Assembly: GCA_950295325.1 (NCBI GenBank) | Contig: OX485805.1 | Span: 14,869,501 to 14,933,500, forward strand | Direction: 5' to 3' | Source of the DNA: Polytrichum commune | Lineage: Eukaryota > Streptophyta > Polytrichopsida > Polytrichales > Polytrichaceae | Length of the DNA: 64,000 nt | In this document: positions 60,778-64,000 of the stretch, one piece after another | Numbering within the stretch: the first letter of the stretch is position 1 | Layout: each line of letters starts with the position of its first letter | Notes under the pieces: generated by a model | The model's input: only the letters and a program-made list of their open reading frames with translations | Databases searched by the model: none | What the model was told of the DNA's origin: nothing | Made by a program: the position numbers and the translations under genes

Positions 60778-63700
60778 TAGTGTGTGGACTCACCAAGCAA
60801 GTGGCTTGCGCATGTGAGTTGCTAGCTTCACGCGAGGCGTGAGGGACGTGGTGCTAGAGTGGCGTTACACCAGGTAGAGGCTTCGGAGTACATGAGTCGT
60901 GGAGTCGAGCTAGGGGAAGCTCTCACTCTCTCTCAAGGGTGGGGGAAAAAAAATAGGGGCGCAACCATGCGAGAGCGCTGGCCAAAGTCGGTCTAATAAG
61001 GAAACATATGGCATTGGAGCGTGGCTGCTGAAGCTGGAGTAGGGCGGAGGCTGGAGCCTCACTGCAGAGGGAGGTGTGGGAGAGAATGCAATTGCAACAA
61101 CAAAGATTTGGGGCCAGGGAGGATAAGAAGTTGGCATCGCCCGTGAGGTAGCCCTCTGGCACCAACATCGTTCGACATTCTTGCTACCGCGGAATCCTCG
61201 AATGGTTGATAAAAACCCAGTAACAGAAAGGTCCCTGCTGTGATTCAGACTCACCAGCTGATGTTAGGTTCTCACCTTCCATTTTCTCTTATAGACTGAG
61301 TTGCGGATCCACTTTTGATAGATTAGTAGTTGCTCCCAGCTGGAGAGCTTGAGCTTGCGGTAGCACTAAACAAGAGGTAGCGGCAGCAGTTGAGAATTGA
61401 GCTAATGGGTTGGCTTAGGCATTGGTTGGGTTGCGTCAATTGAGTCACAAAGCATTGTATCACCTCCTACTTGGAGGCAGCATTGCTACAAGTTGTTGGA
61501 CAGCCGAAGGCGCAATCAGACATGCATCTGGGAGGTGAGGCAACGGATCGACGTTGTTGTTGTGACAACGAAGGAACTTTGTCTGCAGGGTTGCCTCGAG
61601 GAAGGGGAGAATTGAGGAGCTTTATTCTCCCTCTGTCTACTGGGCAGGAGCGTCGACTGCGGGTCTGCAAGGCGGAATTCGAATTATAGAGGAAATTCAC
61701 GAGATGTTTGGAGCGAGGGACTAACACAACCGAAACATGTGAGATTCAGTAATAGCAGCGAAGGAGCTTGCGAGCTGGGTCTGAGCGGTGGCTGGAAGAA
61801 TGCTCTCGCAACATGAAGGGAATGTGTCATCAGGTTGCACGAGCATAGAGTTCGACTGGTTGCTACGGCAGTGTGAAGTTGTTCTTAACCTACTGGATTC
61901 GGAAGAAGTTGCGCTCAAGGGGAGGAAGAAACTGTTGTCAAATTGGAGATCATAAAAGAGACTGAGCCCGAACAGGGGAGAATTAGGCTTCGGTGCACTG
62001 GGAAGAATTTGAATTGTAATGTGGGGATGGCTGCTGGAGAAATTAGGAAGTAAGGATTAATAGGTAGTGAATTTATTAGTGGAACATTAGTGAGTGTGTT
62101 GGTCAAATGCTCAAGTGTTTGATCGGACATTGGCCTTAACCTAAGTGTAGGGTAGTTTTAGCATAGTGGAGTAGAGGGTTTAAGTGTGGGTAGTGCGAAC
62201 TTAAGGAGTTGGTGTGTGTTTGGTAATGACCACAAGGGCATGGAGTATTTCTCAATACTTGGACCTTGTATCATTTGAATAAAAAAATGTGTGTTGAATA
62301 TTCACATTGTTTGAGTGTTGGGAGTTGAATCCTAAGGCTAAGGGAGTCAAACAAGTAAATGTGAGCCATAGGCTCTCACCCGGACTATGACGCATAAGGG
62401 TGCGGCTTTGTGGCTGACATGGAGATTTTAACGAATCTGGGAATTGCGGGGGGCAAGCAACTTGAAGAAAACCAAAGGTGGACGGAATGCTTTTCCCCAA
62501 AATTTTGCCCTTCGAATCCCTTGTTTCAAGTTGATCCGTGACACAAAGGAATGATCCTACATACTAGGGTAACAAAAGTACATATTCTGAGCCCATAACG
62601 CCCTCATACCTTGTGTGATGGTGCATGGTGCAATGGCACAAAGTCCCATATGAGAATCATGCAAATAAAGTAAAGTATGTAGATCTTGTGACTTGTAGTT
62701 ATTAACTTAGAGTAAATGTTGGTGGGTGGCGGCGGTGGCCGGGAATCCATCATCTCATCATCTCATCATCCTCCATGTTTGTGAGTTCGTCTAACTTAGG
62801 ATGGTCAACACACAAATTTTGCTCCATGAGTAACTTGCTAAGTAAGAATTTCGATGAAACACATTATTTGGACCACGCAACTTGTTCTCTTTCCAAATTC
62901 ACCTCAAATTATATACCTATACTAAATATGATATTTAGTGTTGATTATATTTAATGTTGTTACCATCCTACCATGTTTAATACTAATTTTCAATTCTTTG
63001 ATAATTAGTGTTAGAAGATATGCTAGAAGATATGTTGGAATTCTCCTTTTATCATTGTTAATTTGTTTTCTTCATATCATTACTAATACTCATTTCAAAC
63101 ATGTAACTTCCACATATTACCATCGTTGATATTTAGTGTCGAGTTTGCATTTAATGTTACTTGCTTTCATGGGGTTATTGGCATTTAGTGTATGCGTTTG
63201 TATTTAGTGTATTAAACACTAAATATCCTTTTGAGTGTAGTGATTTTAATTTAGCACACAATGTTTGCCAATAAGGACTTGTTGCATAAACTAAACTTGA
63301 CCCCGTATTAGTTTTGTGTCTGTTTCGATGCAAGTGTGTGGGACTAGATTAATTCGGCGTCTTAAATATGGATTTCATTACATTACTCAACGATGTGGGC
63401 CCTCATAATAGAAGAGTAAGATGTTGGGAGCTTAGTTACAAAATGAGTTTCCCTGCACATCTTTCTGAGCATCCGATTATTATACTATGAGGGCCCATTG
63501 AACAAGCACTAAGTGTTGAGTTATGTTACATTGATGTCAAGTAATTCATAAAGAGTATCCTCTAGATCACATGCATTCGTATGCCAATTTTTTTTTGAAA
63601 ATATCGTCTACAATGTTGTAACCTCTCTCAAAAATGTCAAATCATTGGATATTCCTACATTTGAGAAGATTTGAAAAATAAAAACACCAGAGTGGACGAC

Positions 63701-64000
63701 CATTCCAATGTTGGTATGGTATTGTCTTATTTTATTTTAAGAAAAAAACCATTTGGGTACCTAAAATGAGGCTTTCACATTTTTTTTTGACACCATTAGA
63801 ATATGGATATTTGACAATAATTTTGTTTTCAATGCAATTTGGGTCTATATGCCATGCAAGAACCTTCATACCTAGGCCAAGTCACCCTAGTATCTATATG
63901 ATTTAGAATGGCATTGACCCTAATAATAACTTGGACATGCATGCAAAGACTCTCTCACCTTGACATACCCACCAAATATTAATCAGTGATTGATATCACA

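Larger units (their letters stand above)
51779..60869 (+). mobile_element. Element B: degenerate Ty3/Gypsy chromovirus, 9.1 kb with nested inserts
   Basis: This is a complete but inactive LTR retrotransposon with a perfect 5 bp target duplication CCAGG at 51774-51778 and 60870-60874. Order on the plus strand is 5' LTR, primer binding site, gag, protease, reverse transcriptase, RNase H, integrase, chromodomain, polypurine tract, 3' LTR. The protease-RT-RNaseH-integrase order defines Ty3/Gypsy (Metaviridae), and the chromodomain after integrase defines chromoviruses. Each LTR is about 428 bp once its own insertion is removed. The coding region is broken by many stops. It is inserted in element A. 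Confidence 0.95.
59773..60869 (+). repeat. 3' LTR of element B, interrupted by a SINE-bearing insertion
   Basis: It starts tgtaagtcccc and ends ggcgttaca. Aligned parts to the 5' LTR are 59773-60115 and about 60778-60869, about 428 bp in total; the rest is an insertion flanked by a duplication of LTR sequence. Scattered substitutions against the 5' LTR show the element is not recent. Confidence 0.93.
51445..62419. mobile_element. Element A: solo LTR (about 1.88 kb), split by nested element B
   Basis: A begins tgtgagcccaatttt and ends gtggctgaca, so it has LTR-type TG...CA termini. It is flanked by cggag (51440-51444) and tggag (62420-62424), a 5 bp target duplication with one C-to-T change. 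The matching empty site in the first copy of the large duplication reads cggagatttt (30282 on). Removing nested element B leaves about 334 + 1545 bp with no internal coding region, so A is best read as a solo LTR; a non-coding LARD-like element is the alternative. Its ends resemble those of A'. Orientation is not determined. Confidence 0.82.
48766..64000 (+). repeat. Large duplication, copy 2, interrupted by nested retroelements
   Basis: The left part 48766-51444 matches 27241-30286, and the right part 62420-64000 matches about 30282-32731. The 11 kb between is element A and its nested inserts. The two MITEs of copy 1 are absent: here the junction reads gctaagtaagaattt (62839-62853). The copy runs off the window. 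Confidence 0.9.

Noticed and set aside
60910-61254. 114-codon minus-strand frame inside element A.
   Set aside because: Element A is a solo LTR; the frame reflects its GC-richer composition and resembles no retroelement protein.

Overview
The window is nuclear DNA of a land plant with a large, repeat-rich genome. Two intron-containing genes of clearly plant type cover about 11 kb. Nearly everything else is AT-rich intergenic DNA made of transposon relics, dispersed repeats and minisatellites. No prokaryotic operon, rRNA, CRISPR array or organellar gene was seen. The species cannot be named from the sequence.

Genes. Both are on the minus strand. (1) At 20160-24479 there are seven coding exons of digalactosyldiacylglycerol synthase (DGD1 type, GT4 glycosyltransferase, chloroplast envelope). 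Every exon joins in phase to give 860 residues. A probable 5'-UTR intron and a GC-richer leader or promoter lie upstream, to about 26.45 kb. (2) At 38500-45403 there are eight coding exons of a MOSC-domain amidoxime-reducing component (mARC), 309 residues, also in phase throughout. Both genes have degenerate tandem repeats just upstream of, or within, their 5' regions.

Layout. 1-20 kb: gene-poor DNA with a degenerate tandem repeat (6.7-7.4 kb), two CACTA-type MITEs, a G-rich 41-42 bp minisatellite (17.1-17.55 kb) and an inverted pair of small MITEs. 20-26.5 kb: DGD1. 27.24-32.73 kb: first copy of a large direct duplication, carrying adjacent Harbinger-like and Stowaway-like MITEs. 33-38 kb: another Harbinger-like MITE and a pogo/Emigrant-like element with a transposase tail. 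38.5-46.6 kb: mARC and its upstream repeats. 48.77-64.0 kb: second copy of the large duplication, interrupted by about 11 kb of nested retroelements.

The nest is the most informative structure. A solo LTR (A, 51445-62419) sits in the duplicated DNA, and its empty site is preserved in the first copy. A degenerate chromodomain-bearing Ty3/Gypsy element (B, 51779-60869, TSD CCAGG) sits inside A. A second solo LTR related to A (A', 52127-53755, TSD GTGGA) sits inside B's 5' LTR. An insertion containing a tRNA-like SINE head, flanked by a long TSD, sits inside B's 3' LTR. B has all the expected domains but is broken by many stops and by a protease active-site change.

I found no new biochemical system. 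The points most worth following are the nested insertion history, the tandem repeats at both gene 5' ends, and a dispersed repeat family (DR1) that has entered four of the seven mARC introns and carries expanded poly-G/poly-C tracts.
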